NCBI RefSeq assembly: GCF_021556475.1
Contig: NZ_JAKGBZ010000008.1
Span: 56,464 to 120,463, forward strand
Reading direction: 5' to 3'
Length of the DNA stretch: 64,000 bases
Source of the DNA: Acidiphilium iwatense
Lineage (GTDB): Bacteria; Pseudomonadota; Alphaproteobacteria; Acetobacterales; Acetobacteraceae
This document shows positions 49,834-58,009 of this stretch, one piece after another; the first letter of the stretch is position 1, and every line of letters begins with the position of its first letter. Made by a program: the position numbers and the translations under genes. The notes beneath the pieces are model-generated. The model saw only the letters and a list, made by a program, of their open reading frames with translations, had not been told where the DNA came from and ran no database searches.

Positions 49834-51222
49834 TCAGTGAAGCGTCGAGACCGCCTTCGGGTCTCCCTGGATCTCGACAGAGTGCGCCACGGTGCTGCCG
49901 CGCCCGGAGTCGCGTTTTGGCGCCATTCCGTTGAACCAGAGATTGCTCAGAACCGCGGTTAGGGCGGAGAGGAAAATACCGCTCTGCACGAAGGGTTGCA
50001 GGTTGACCGGAACCGCCTGGAAGAAATGCACGGCGACCACCGGGATCATCGAAATGCCGAGACTGATCGCGACGATGTAGGAATTATGCTGTTGTTTTTC
50101 GTAATCGACATGGCTCAGCACGCGAATGCCGGTCGCCATGACCATACCGAACATCACGATGCCGGCGCCGCCCAGGACGAATTGCGGAATCGACGCGACG
50201 ATGAACGACATTTTCGGAACCAGGCCGAGCAGCACCAGGATCACGCCGGCCGCGGCGCAGACCCAGCGGCTCCGCACGCCGGTGATCCCGACAAGTCCGA
50301 TATTCTGCGAAAACGAGGTGTGCGGAAAAGAGTTGAATGTGCCGCCGATGACGCTCGCAAGACCATCGACCAAAAGCCCTCGGCGAATATCCGTGTTTTC
50401 GACCGGATGATCGACGATCATCCCGAGAGCCATGAACATGCCGCTCGATTCGATGAACGTTACCAGCATGACGACGACCATCGTGGCGATCGCGATGGGA
50501 TGGAACGTCGGCAACCCGAAATGAAATGGCGTGATCAGGCCGAACCAGCCGACCGCGCCGATGCCTGTAAGCCGCACACGGCCCAGCAGCACGGCTTCGG
50601 CGAAACCGAAAATGAGCCCGAGCAGGACCGCGACATTCGCCATGAATCCCTTGCCGTATTTCGCGAGCACCATGATGAACAGCAGGACGCTGAGCGACAC
50701 GCAGAGATAGATCGGCGCGCCGTAATGTGGGTTGCCGAAACCGCCGGCGGACCAGTTGATTCCCACCGGAATCAGATTCGCGCCGATCGCGGTGATGACG
50801 ATTCCCTGCACCAGAGGCGGAAAAAACCGAAGCAGCCGGCTTGCGAACGGCGCCAGGCCCATCGCGATGAGGCCAGCGGCGATGGTGGCGCCGTAAATGC
50901 CCGGCAGGCCGAGCGCGGGATCGCCCACCATCACGATCATCGGGCCAACCGCGGCAAAAGTGACCGCCATGATCACCGGCATGCGGATGCCGAACGGACC
51001 GAGTCCGACCGACTGGAGCAGCGAGCCGATACCGCAGCAGAACATGTCGCTGCTGATCAGATAGCCGGTCTGGGCCGTGGTCAGATGCGCGGCGCCCGCG
51101 ACGATGAGCGGCACGGCCACGGCACCGGCATACATGACCAGGACATGCTGAAACCCCAGGATGAACAGTCGCCCCGGTGGCAGCCATGCATTGATACCGC
51201 CGCTCTCCTCGAATCGAGACAT
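49834..51222 (-). CDS. NCS2 family nucleobase permease (xanthine/urate/uracil type)
   Basis: 462 aa, about 14 membrane segments. NCS2 features: the Q-H motif in GFQHVLVMYAGAVAVPLIVAG and the substrate-site helix with ESSGMFMALGMIVD, followed by FNSFPHTSFSQNIGLVGITGVRSR. Purine-type members carry this NSFPHTSFSQN block, so xanthine or urate fits better than uracil. The ATG at 51222 is preferred over a GTG at 51237. First gene of the operon with the porin and 8-oxoguanine deaminase. The 280 bases upstream contain only AT-rich promoter-like sequence; I see no riboswitch. Confidence 0.88.
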   Translation of the reverse strand: MSRFEESGGINAWLPPGRLFILGFQHVLVMYAGAVAVPLIVAGAAHLTTAQTGYLISSDMFCCGIGSLLQSVGLGPFGIRMPVIMAVTFAAVGPMIVMVGDPALGLPGIYGATIAAGLIAMGLAPFASRLLRFFPPLVQGIVITAIGANLIPVGINWSAGGFGNPHYGAPIYLCVSLSVLLFIMVLAKYGKGFMANVAVLLGLIFGFAEAVLLGRVRLTGIGAVGWFGLITPFHFGLPTFHPIAIATMVVVMLVTFIESSGMFMALGMIVDHPVENTDIRRGLLVDGLASVIGGTFNSFPHTSFSQNIGLVGITGVRSRWVCAAAGVILVLLGLVPKMSFIVASIPQFVLGGAGIVMFGMVMATGIRVLSHVDYEKQQHNSYIVAISLGISMIPVVAVHFFQAVPVNLQPFVQSGIFLSALTAVLSNLWFNGMAPKRDSGRGSTVAHSVEIQGDPKAVSTLH

Positions 51223-51500
51223 TCGATACGTCCTCACCTTTGGCCGGCTTTTGCCGTTGAATTTGCGATTGCGCCGTCCGCGTTATTTGCGTTCCTGATC
51301 TGCGCTTATGGATCGCTTCGCCGCGCAGTGAGTCTCAATATGCATCATAAGTGAAATCGTATAATGCGCGGCTCATGATGGTCGCGCCGATGCGTCGCTG
51401 GATTGCTTCGGTCGTGACGTGCGAATGCACGCCTTCGCGTGACGCGGCCGCGCAAGGACAGTCGTGGTCGGGTTTTACCCCTGGCAGGTTTGGCTTCGGC

Positions 51501-52337
51501 TTACGATGCCCAGTTCTGGGCGAAGTCGCCGTAGAGCGACAGCCCGCCGCAGGCCATGATGGTCTGGCCGGTGACGTAGCTTGCGTCATCCGATGCGAGA
51601 AACGCTGTGACCGCCGCGATTTCGGCGGCCTCGGCGGGGCGGCCCATCGGGATATGCGCACACACCGCCGCGCGGCGGACAGAATCGTCGATCCACGATG
51701 CATTCATGTCGGTAATTGTCGCACCAGGACCGACGGCGTTCACCCGAACGCCTCGCCCGGCATATTCGAGTGCCAAGGTGCGGGTGATGTTGCCGACGCC
51801 GCCTTTCGCCGCCGAATAGCTGAGATAACCCGGTTTCGGCACGATTTCATGCACGCTCGAGATGTTGACGATCACCCCGCCGCCGTGATCCAGGAAATGC
51901 CGGATGGCGCGCGCCGCGCAGGATGCGACCGAAATGAGATTGACCGCGATCACCCGCTCGAACGCAGCGAGATCCAGTTCATGGCCTTGCGTCTGTTCCT
52001 TCTGGATACCGGCATTGTTGACCAGAACGTCGAGCCGGCCAATCGCGAATGCGCGCGCGAAGACCGCATCCATCGCCGCTTCATCCGCCACATCGGCATC
52101 CTCCGCGCGATGCGCGACCGCGTCGAATCCCGCCGCATGGCTGATCGCGGCAAGGCGTTCGAGCGTGGCGGCGGCCGCCGCGCCGTCGCGGAAATGGGTG
52201 ATGATGGTCGCCGCACCCTCCGCCGCGACGCGTTCGGCGATCGCCCGGCCGATCCCGCGCGAGCCGCCGGTGATCAGCACGCGCCGCCCCGCGTAGCGTG
52301 CCGGGCAAGTCGCGGCGCCGTGCTGATTTTCCGTCAT
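51501..52337 (-). CDS. SDR family NAD(P)-dependent oxidoreductase
   Basis: 278 aa classical short-chain dehydrogenase: cofactor motif ITGGSRGIGRA, NNAG, catalytic Ser in NISSVHE and Tyr-x-x-x-Lys in YSAAKGG. Last gene of the mannonate/ABC transporter operon. Because uxuA is present and no UxuB-type fructuronate reductase is visible, this SDR may interconvert mannonate and fructuronate or oxidise the imported sugar; this is inference from position. Starts 30 nt after the binding-protein gene. Confidence 0.85.
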   Translation of the reverse strand: MTENQHGAATCPARYAGRRVLITGGSRGIGRAIAERVAAEGAATIITHFRDGAAAAATLERLAAISHAAGFDAVAHRAEDADVADEAAMDAVFARAFAIGRLDVLVNNAGIQKEQTQGHELDLAAFERVIAVNLISVASCAARAIRHFLDHGGGVIVNISSVHEIVPKPGYLSYSAAKGGVGNITRTLALEYAGRGVRVNAVGPGATITDMNASWIDDSVRRAAVCAHIPMGRPAEAAEIAAVTAFLASDDASYVTGQTIMACGGLSLYGDFAQNWAS

Positions 52338-52367
52338 GGCCTCTCCCCGATACCGATCATCGCCCTC

Positions 52368-53336
52368 TCAGTGCGCGAGTTCTGATTTGTAGAAATACTT
52401 GGAGATATCGGGATCGTTCGCATTCTTCGTGATCGCGGTGATGTTGTCGAGCAGCTTGGATTTCGGCACGCTTCCGGCATGGCCGGAAAGAATGTCATAG
52501 GCGTATTTCACGCCGAGCTTGCCTTCGAGCGCGGGTTGCTGAACGATCAAGGTGGTGACGACGCCCTGTTTGAGCAGCTTCACCTCGCCCGGTTCGGCAT
52601 CGTAACCGACCACGTTTACCCGGCCTTTCTTGCCCGATGAATCGACCGCCTTGCCGGCGCCCTGGGCGGAGAACACGTTGGTGCCGAAAATGCCCTTCAG
52701 GTGCGAATATTTCAGCAGCAAAAGCTGGGCTTCGGTGAACGCCTTGGTCGGGCTGTCATTGTCGTATTCTATCGCGACGACCTTCATGTTCGGATAGTGC
52801 TTCATCTGCGCGAGGAAGCCTTTCTGGCGCGCGTCCGTCGTCGAAATGCCGGGCTTGACGTTGATCACCGCGACATCGCCCCTCTCATGCGCGAATGTTG
52901 CGATCGCCTTGGCGGCGGCGGCGCCGCCCTGGGTGTTGTTGGAGGTGATGCGCGACTTGAGCAGACCGTGATCGCTGATCGTGGTATCGACCGAAATCAC
53001 CGGAATATGCGCGCTCACATATTGCTTGATCGGGTTGATCAGCGCCTTCTTGTTGGTGGGCGCGATCACCAGGGCATCGGGATGCTTGGCAAGCAGGGCC
53101 TGCAGGATCGGTATCTGGGTTTCCGGCGAGAAGGACGCGCCGCCCTGCCAGATCAAGTGCACGCCGAGCTTTTTCGCCTCGGCGGCGGCGCCGCGCTGCA
53201 TGGTGATGTAGAACGGATCGGTCGCGATTCCGGGCACCAGCGCGATCGTGTAGGTTTTCGCGTTTGCATTGGACAAGCCCATCGCGGCCAGAACGGCACC
53301 CGCCGCCAATGCAGTGCGGAATTTTTGTCTCGTCAT
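52368..53336 (-). CDS. Sugar ABC transporter substrate-binding protein (RbsB/FrcB-like)
   Basis: 322 aa. Signal peptide (LAAGAVLAAMGLSNANA) and type I periplasmic fold with VPGIATDPFYITMQRGAAAEAKKLG, VDTTISDHGLLKSRI and VVGYDAEPGEVKLLKQG hinge blocks of the ribose/fructose/hexuronate CUT2 binding proteins. Context with uxuA points to a hexuronate or aldonate ligand; the family alone does not determine it. Confidence 0.88.
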   Translation of the reverse strand: MTRQKFRTALAAGAVLAAMGLSNANAKTYTIALVPGIATDPFYITMQRGAAAEAKKLGVHLIWQGGASFSPETQIPILQALLAKHPDALVIAPTNKKALINPIKQYVSAHIPVISVDTTISDHGLLKSRITSNNTQGGAAAAKAIATFAHERGDVAVINVKPGISTTDARQKGFLAQMKHYPNMKVVAIEYDNDSPTKAFTEAQLLLLKYSHLKGIFGTNVFSAQGAGKAVDSSGKKGRVNVVGYDAEPGEVKLLKQGVVTTLIVQQPALEGKLGVKYAYDILSGHAGSVPKSKLLDNITAITKNANDPDISKYFYKSELAH

Positions 53337-53365
53337 CGTCGTCTCCCCTTGTTGTCGGTCGGTTT

Positions 53366-54412
53366 CTAAAACGCATCGAGCAGCCGGTCGCGCAACTGGT
53401 CCATCGCGACGGCGAAAATCAGGATGGCACCCACCGCGACCTGCTGCCAGAACGGCTGCACGCCGATCAGGATCAGCCCGGTCACCATCACGGTGATCAC
53501 GAAACTGCCGATCACCGTGCCGAGCACGGTGCCGCGCCCGCCGAACAGGCTGGTGCCGCCGATCACCACGGCGGTGATCGCGTCGAGTTCGTCATTGGCG
53601 CCGGCCTGTACCGAGGCGGAAGCGAACCGCGCCATCACCATCAGCCCCGCCACCGCCGCGAGAAAGCCCGACAGCATGTAGATTTTCACCAGATGCTTGC
53701 GCACATCGATGCCGGCGCGCGCCGCTCCCTGCGGATTTGAGCCGATCGCGTAGGTGCGCAACCCGAACCGGGTTTCCGCCAGCAGCAGGGCGGACAGCAC
53801 CGCGAAAACCGCAGTGACCAGCACCGTCACCGGCAGCCAGCCGCCGATCGCGAAAGAGCCCAGCGTGCCGACGATATCGGGAATCGTGCCGACATTGCCA
53901 CCGTTGTTGAGCAGATAGATGCCGCCGGTGCACATGCTGAGCATGCCGAGCGTGACGACAAACGGCGTCAGCCGAAGGCGGGTGATCGCCTGGCCGTTCA
54001 GCCAGCCGACGAAGGTGCCGGCGGTCAGGGCGGACGCGATTCCGGCGATGAGATCGAGATCGGTCGCTACATGGCGATAAATCATGGCGCGCATCACCAT
54101 CGCCCCCACCATGCCGGAAAAACCGAGAATCGCGCCGACCGAAAGATCGATCCCGCCGGTGACGATGACGAAGGTTTCACCCAGTCCGAGCAGCAGATAT
54201 TCGACCGCGAATTGCGAGGTCGCGAGCCAGCTCGCCCGGCTGAAGAAATCCGGGCTCAATATGCCGAATATCGCGATCAGAACGATCAGGATCGCGAGCG
54301 TCCAGAGTTCTCCCGCGCGCGAGAGAAATTCGAGGGACGCGGCGCGCGAGACGCGCCGCGCGGCGGGAGCGGGCATTGCAGCCTCGCGCGACGGGGTCGG
54401 CGCGTCGCTCAT
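53366..54412 (-). CDS. Sugar ABC transporter permease (RbsC/FrcC-like)
   Basis: 348 aa CUT2 permease, 8-10 helices. Conserved blocks: LGETFVIVTGGIDLSVGAILGFSG and TYAIGSNPQGAARAGIDVRKHLVK. Its start overlaps the ATPase stop by 4 nt. The only permease gene of this transporter, so a homodimer is expected. Confidence 0.9.
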   Translation of the reverse strand: MSDAPTPSREAAMPAPAARRVSRAASLEFLSRAGELWTLAILIVLIAIFGILSPDFFSRASWLATSQFAVEYLLLGLGETFVIVTGGIDLSVGAILGFSGMVGAMVMRAMIYRHVATDLDLIAGIASALTAGTFVGWLNGQAITRLRLTPFVVTLGMLSMCTGGIYLLNNGGNVGTIPDIVGTLGSFAIGGWLPVTVLVTAVFAVLSALLLAETRFGLRTYAIGSNPQGAARAGIDVRKHLVKIYMLSGFLAAVAGLMVMARFASASVQAGANDELDAITAVVIGGTSLFGGRGTVLGTVIGSFVITVMVTGLILIGVQPFWQQVAVGAILIFAVAMDQLRDRLLDAF

Positions 54413-55221
54413 GCGTGCATCTCCCGTGTGCCCGTAATGCCGGCGCCGGTGATGCAGGCGATGATGTCGGCGATCGTCATGTCCGATGCCGGCCGGTCGG
54501 CGATCTTGCGGCCCTGGAACAGCACCACGATGCGATCGCAGAGGTCGTGAACCTGCGGCATGTTGTGGCTGACCAGAATGACCGGAATGCCGCGGGCGCG
54601 CACCGCCTCGATCAGCTTGCCGACCTTGGCCTGCTGTTCGACGCCGAGCGCCGCCGTGGGCTCGTCCAGCAGCAGAAGCCGCGACCCCCAGATCAGCCCG
54701 CGCGCCACCGCGACCGCCTGACGCTGCCCGCCGGACAGCGCGCGGCAGCGCGTGCGGATCGAACCGACGCGGATCGCGGTACGGCCAAGCTCCTCGGCGG
54801 CGCGGCGCTGCATCGCGCGCTTGTCGAGCCAGCCGAGGCGGCCGAGCAGGCCGGGGCGCAACGTCTCCCGGCCGAGAAAGATGTTCGCCCAGATGTCGAG
54901 ATCGAGCGCCAGCGCCAGATCCTGATACACCGCCTCGATTCCGGCGGTGCGCGCATCAAGCGCGGAGGCGAAGGCGACCTCCCGCCCCTCGATCCGCAGC
55001 GTGCCGGCGGAGGGGCGGATCGCGCCGGCGATGATGTTGACCAGGGTGGATTTGCCGGCGCCGTTATCGCCCACCAGTCCCACCACCTCGCCGGCATGAA
55101 TGTCGAGCGTGACGCCTTCGAGCGCCCTGATATGGCCGTAGGATTTGGCGACGCCGACGACTTCGAGAACCGGCTTCGCCTGGAGCGGGCTCACCGCCCG
55201 GCTGATCGCATCGGCAGGCAT
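54409..55221 (-). CDS. Sugar ABC transporter ATP-binding protein, single domain (FrcA-like)
   Basis: 270 aa. One complete ATPase domain: Walker A GDNGAGKS, signature LSGGQRQA, Walker B LLLLDEPTAALG, H-loop VSHNMPQ. Unlike the double ATPase of the rhamnose importer this is the half-size FrcA type. The ATG at 55221 is chosen because AGGAGGG precedes it; the frame to 55296 runs through the predicted internal promoter. Overlaps the permease gene by 4 nt. Confidence 0.9.
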   Translation of the reverse strand: MPADAISRAVSPLQAKPVLEVVGVAKSYGHIRALEGVTLDIHAGEVVGLVGDNGAGKSTLVNIIAGAIRPSAGTLRIEGREVAFASALDARTAGIEAVYQDLALALDLDIWANIFLGRETLRPGLLGRLGWLDKRAMQRRAAEELGRTAIRVGSIRTRCRALSGGQRQAVAVARGLIWGSRLLLLDEPTAALGVEQQAKVGKLIEAVRARGIPVILVSHNMPQVHDLCDRIVVLFQGRKIADRPASDMTIADIIACITGAGITGTREMHA

Positions 55222-55281
55222 TCGGCGTCCCTCCTCGCGTTTCTCGTGCGGCGGAAACTGCGCATTATCGATAGCCCGGCA

Positions 55282-55309
55282 GAAATATACTACCATGGCA
55301 GTTTGTCAA
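55282..55309 (-). promoter_or_regulatory. Internal promoter with operator between uxuA and the ABC genes
   Basis: Read on the minus strand: TTGACA (55309-55304), 16-nt spacer, TATTTC (55287-55282). The partly palindromic 14-mer ACTACCATGGCAGT (55289-55302) fills the spacer, the classic place for a repressor, and shares the ACTA...AGT frame with the 14-mer in front of uxuA. Confidence 0.6.
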
Positions 55310-55328
55310 TTCACGTTCCCGTCCCGGA

Positions 55329-56519
55329 TCACGACGCCATCTCGCCGGTCAGGGCGAGCATCGCGCCGCGCAGTTCAGCGAGACCGCGCAGCCGCCCGAT
55401 CAGCGGATAGCCGGGATGGGTGTTGCGGCCGGCATCGCCGAGCAATTCATGGCCGTGATCCGCGCGCATCGGGATGCGCCAGCGTTGATCGCCGGCGGCG
55501 CGGCGCCGAGCCTCGGCACCGAGCAGCGTGCGGATCACCTTCAGCATCGGCACATCACCGGCAAGATGGTCGGATTCCATGAAGGAGCCATCCGGTTCCT
55601 TCGTCACGTTGCGCAGATGGGCGAACCAGATCCGGTCGGCGAAGCGCCGCGCGATGGCAGCCACGTCGTTGCCCACGCCCGCACCGAGCGAGCCGGTGCA
55701 AAGGGTCAGGCCGTTGGCGGGGCGATCTAGCGCATCCAGGATGAACGCAATGTCGGCTTCGGTCGAGACGATTCGGGCAAGGCCGAAGATCGGCCGCGGC
55801 GGGTCGTCGGGGTGGATGCAGAGGCGGATGCCCAGTTCCTCCGCCGCCGGCACGACCTCCTGGAGAAATCGCACGAGATTGCCGCGCAATGCGGCATGGT
55901 CGATGCCGGCGTAGCTGTCGAGCATCCGGCGCAGGCCGGGGATGTCGTAGCGGTCATAGGCGCCGGGCAGCCCGGCCATGATGCTGGCGAGCAAAGTGCT
56001 CCGTTCGGCCTCGCCCGCCGCGTCGAACCAGGCGCGGGCGCGGGCAAGCAGCGCCGGATCGTACTCCGCCTCGGCGCCGGGACGCGCGAGCATGAAGCAA
56101 TCGAACGCGGCGATCTGATGCGCGTTGAAGCGGAGTGCGGTGCCGCCGCCCGGCAGTGGCGCCTGCAATTCGGTGCGCGTCCAATCGAGGATCGGCATGA
56201 AATTGTAGCAGACGGTACTGAGGCCGCATCGCGCCAGGTTGCGCAGCGATGTGCGGTAGGCGCCGAACAGATGGTCGAGCCTGCCGGCGCCGCGCTTGAT
56301 ATCCTCATGCACCGGCAGGCTTTCGACCACACTCCAGCGCAGCGCGGGAACCGGGCCGCGCGCGATCAGCGCCTGCCGCGCGGCGATCGCTTCCTCGGTC
56401 CAGACCGCGCCATAGGAGATATCATGAAGGGCGGTGACGATGCCTTCGGCGCCGGTCTGCCCGATCTCGTCCAGAGTAATGGCATCTTCGGGGCCGAACC
56501 AGCGCCAGGTTTGTTCCAT
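55329..56519 (-). CDS. uxuA: Mannonate dehydratase
   Basis: 396 aa TIM-barrel dehydratase converting D-mannonate to 2-keto-3-deoxygluconate in hexuronate breakdown. Typical blocks: TWRWFGPEDAITLDEIGQTG, VCYNFMPILDWTRTEL, metal-site CIHPDDPP, LCTGSLGAG, HLRNV and MRADHGHE. The ATG at 56519 has AAGGA upstream. First gene of an operon with the ABC importer and SDR; the kinase and aldolase for KDG are not in the window. Confidence 0.93.
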   Translation of the reverse strand: MEQTWRWFGPEDAITLDEIGQTGAEGIVTALHDISYGAVWTEEAIAARQALIARGPVPALRWSVVESLPVHEDIKRGAGRLDHLFGAYRTSLRNLARCGLSTVCYNFMPILDWTRTELQAPLPGGGTALRFNAHQIAAFDCFMLARPGAEAEYDPALLARARAWFDAAGEAERSTLLASIMAGLPGAYDRYDIPGLRRMLDSYAGIDHAALRGNLVRFLQEVVPAAEELGIRLCIHPDDPPRPIFGLARIVSTEADIAFILDALDRPANGLTLCTGSLGAGVGNDVAAIARRFADRIWFAHLRNVTKEPDGSFMESDHLAGDVPMLKVIRTLLGAEARRRAAGDQRWRIPMRADHGHELLGDAGRNTHPGYPLIGRLRGLAELRGAMLALTGEMAS

Positions 56520-56540
56520 GGTCGTCCTTGTCATCACCAT

Positions 56541-56580
56541 ACTAGTCGGCTAGTTATTCATGACGACGCCGAACGGTCAA
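56541..56580 (-). promoter_or_regulatory. uxuA promoter and operator
   Basis: Read on the minus strand: TTGACC (56580-56575), 18-nt spacer, TAACTA (56556-56551). The inverted repeat ACTAG-TCGG-CTAGT (56541-56554) overlaps the -10 and start region. Located between uxuA and the divergent FCD-GntR regulator, its probable binder. Confidence 0.65.
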
Positions 56581-56590
56581 GGTTTCGATC

Positions 56591-57316
56591 ATGCCGCCCC
56601 AAATTGCCGCCCGGAGGACAGACAGAAGTGCGACCGAACTCGGTTCCGAAGAGCCGGGGCCGGTTGGGCTGCGGGTGCGGCGGATCATCGAGGAGCGCAT
56701 CATCACCAATGCGCTGCGTCCCGGCGAGCGCCTTTCGGAAAACGATCTCGCAGCACAGCTCGGGGTCAGCCGCCAGCCGGTGCGCGAGGCGCTGATCCGG
56801 CTGTCGGAAGCCGGGCTGGTGCAGGTGCTGCCGCAGCGCGGCACGGTGGTGACGCGGATTTCCGCGGCACGGGCGGAAAGTGCCCGCTTCCTGCGGGCTT
56901 CGGTGGAATGCGCGGTCGCGCGCGAAGCCGCGGCAAAGGCCGACGCTGCCGCGATCGCGCGGATGCGGTCGCTGATCGCCGATCAGGCCGACGCCGTGCG
57001 CGCCGGCGACCATGCCGGTTTTCTGGCGTTGGACGACGCGCTGCACCGCGCTTTCGCCGCCGCGACCGATCACGAAGATGTCTGGCGCATCCTGCACAAT
57101 GTCAAACTGCAGATGGACCGGGTGCGCTATCTGAGTCTGCCGGACGCAACCCCGGCGGCGCGGCTGCTCGAGCAGCACGCCGCGATCGTCGATGCGATCG
57201 AAACGCGCGATCGGGATGCGGCCGAGGCGGTCATGCGGCTTCATTTGTCCGAGTTGCTGACCTCCCTGCCCCGGCTGATCGCGGCCATGCCTGAATATTT
57301 CGACGAGAAACGCTGA
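56591..57316 (+). CDS. GntR family regulator, FadR/FCD subgroup (hexuronate type)
   Basis: 241 aa. Winged helix with IITNALRPGERLSENDLAAQLGVSRQPVREALIRLSEAGLVQ (about 37-78), followed by an FCD ligand domain (metal-binding Asp and His residues in the all-helical half). Resembles UxuR/ExuR-type regulators. Divergent from uxuA with a 71-nt gap holding a palindromic operator, so it probably represses the uxuA operon until a hexuronate or aldonate is present. Confidence 0.88.
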   Translation: MPPQIAARRTDRSATELGSEEPGPVGLRVRRIIEERIITNALRPGERLSENDLAAQLGVSRQPVREALIRLSEAGLVQVLPQRGTVVTRISAARAESARFLRASVECAVAREAAAKADAAAIARMRSLIADQADAVRAGDHAGFLALDDALHRAFAAATDHEDVWRILHNVKLQMDRVRYLSLPDATPAARLLEQHAAIVDAIETRDRDAAEAVMRLHLSELLTSLPRLIAAMPEYFDEKR

Positions 57317-57328
57317 GGCAGTCGCGAG

Positions 57329-57958
57329 GTGTTCGCCTTTGGCGGCAACGCCCATGCGGCCAGCGCGATCGATCCGGCGACCGACACGGTGGTTGCCACG
57401 GTCCCACTCGGCGGATCGCCCGAGGAAGCGGTGCCGGACGGCGACGGCAACGTGTTCGTCAATATCAGCGACCGCGCCAGGATCGCCCGGATCGACGCCA
57501 GGACCAACACGGTCACCGCGATGTGGAACGTGCCGACGTGCCCGGATATCCACGGCCTCGCGATCGATGAGCGGACGCACCGGCTGTTCGCGAGCTGCAA
57601 GGGCAACGTCAGGATGGTCGTGGTCGATTCGAATAGCGGCAAGGTTCTCGCCCAGTTGCCGATCGGCCTCGGCACCGACGGCGCAGCCTTCGATCCGGCT
57701 TCGCATCTCGCCTTCAGCTCCAACAAGGACGGTACGCTCTCGGTGATCGAGAAAGACGGACCGGACAGGTTCACCGGTCTCGGCAATGTCGAAACCGCGC
57801 CGGGTGCGAAGAACATGGCGATCGACCCGAAAACCGGTCGAGTCTTCCTGGTGACCGCCAAAATCCTATCCGAACGCAAGGGCAAGCCCGGCAATGCCCC
57901 GGATTTCCGGTTCGTGCCGGGAACGGTGCATGCGCTCATTCTCGATCCGGCGCGATGA
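57329..57958 (+). pseudogene. 5'-truncated YVTN-type beta-propeller protein remnant
   Basis: 209 codons from a GTG. The sequence is the C-terminal half of a 40-residue YVTN repeat beta-propeller (ASAIDPATDTVVATVPLGG; DGNVFVNISDRARIARIDARTNTV; HGLAIDERTHRLFASCKG and so on). Intact relatives are exported proteins with a signal peptide and several more repeats at the N-terminus. Here the frame starts in the middle of a repeat (VFAFGGNAHAAS) and is in frame with the regulator stop 12 nt upstream, so the 5' part has been lost at the regulator boundary. No ribosome site is evident. Confidence 0.7.
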
Positions 57959-58009
57959 TCCGGTCCCCGGCATCCGCCGCCTGCCTCGTGGCGATCTGGG
58001 TTCGAGGCA

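Noticed and set aside
49996..51354. 452-codon + strand frame rich in His, Asp and Arg
   Set aside because: Antisense to the NCS2 permease gene; composition is that of a reverse-complemented membrane protein gene.
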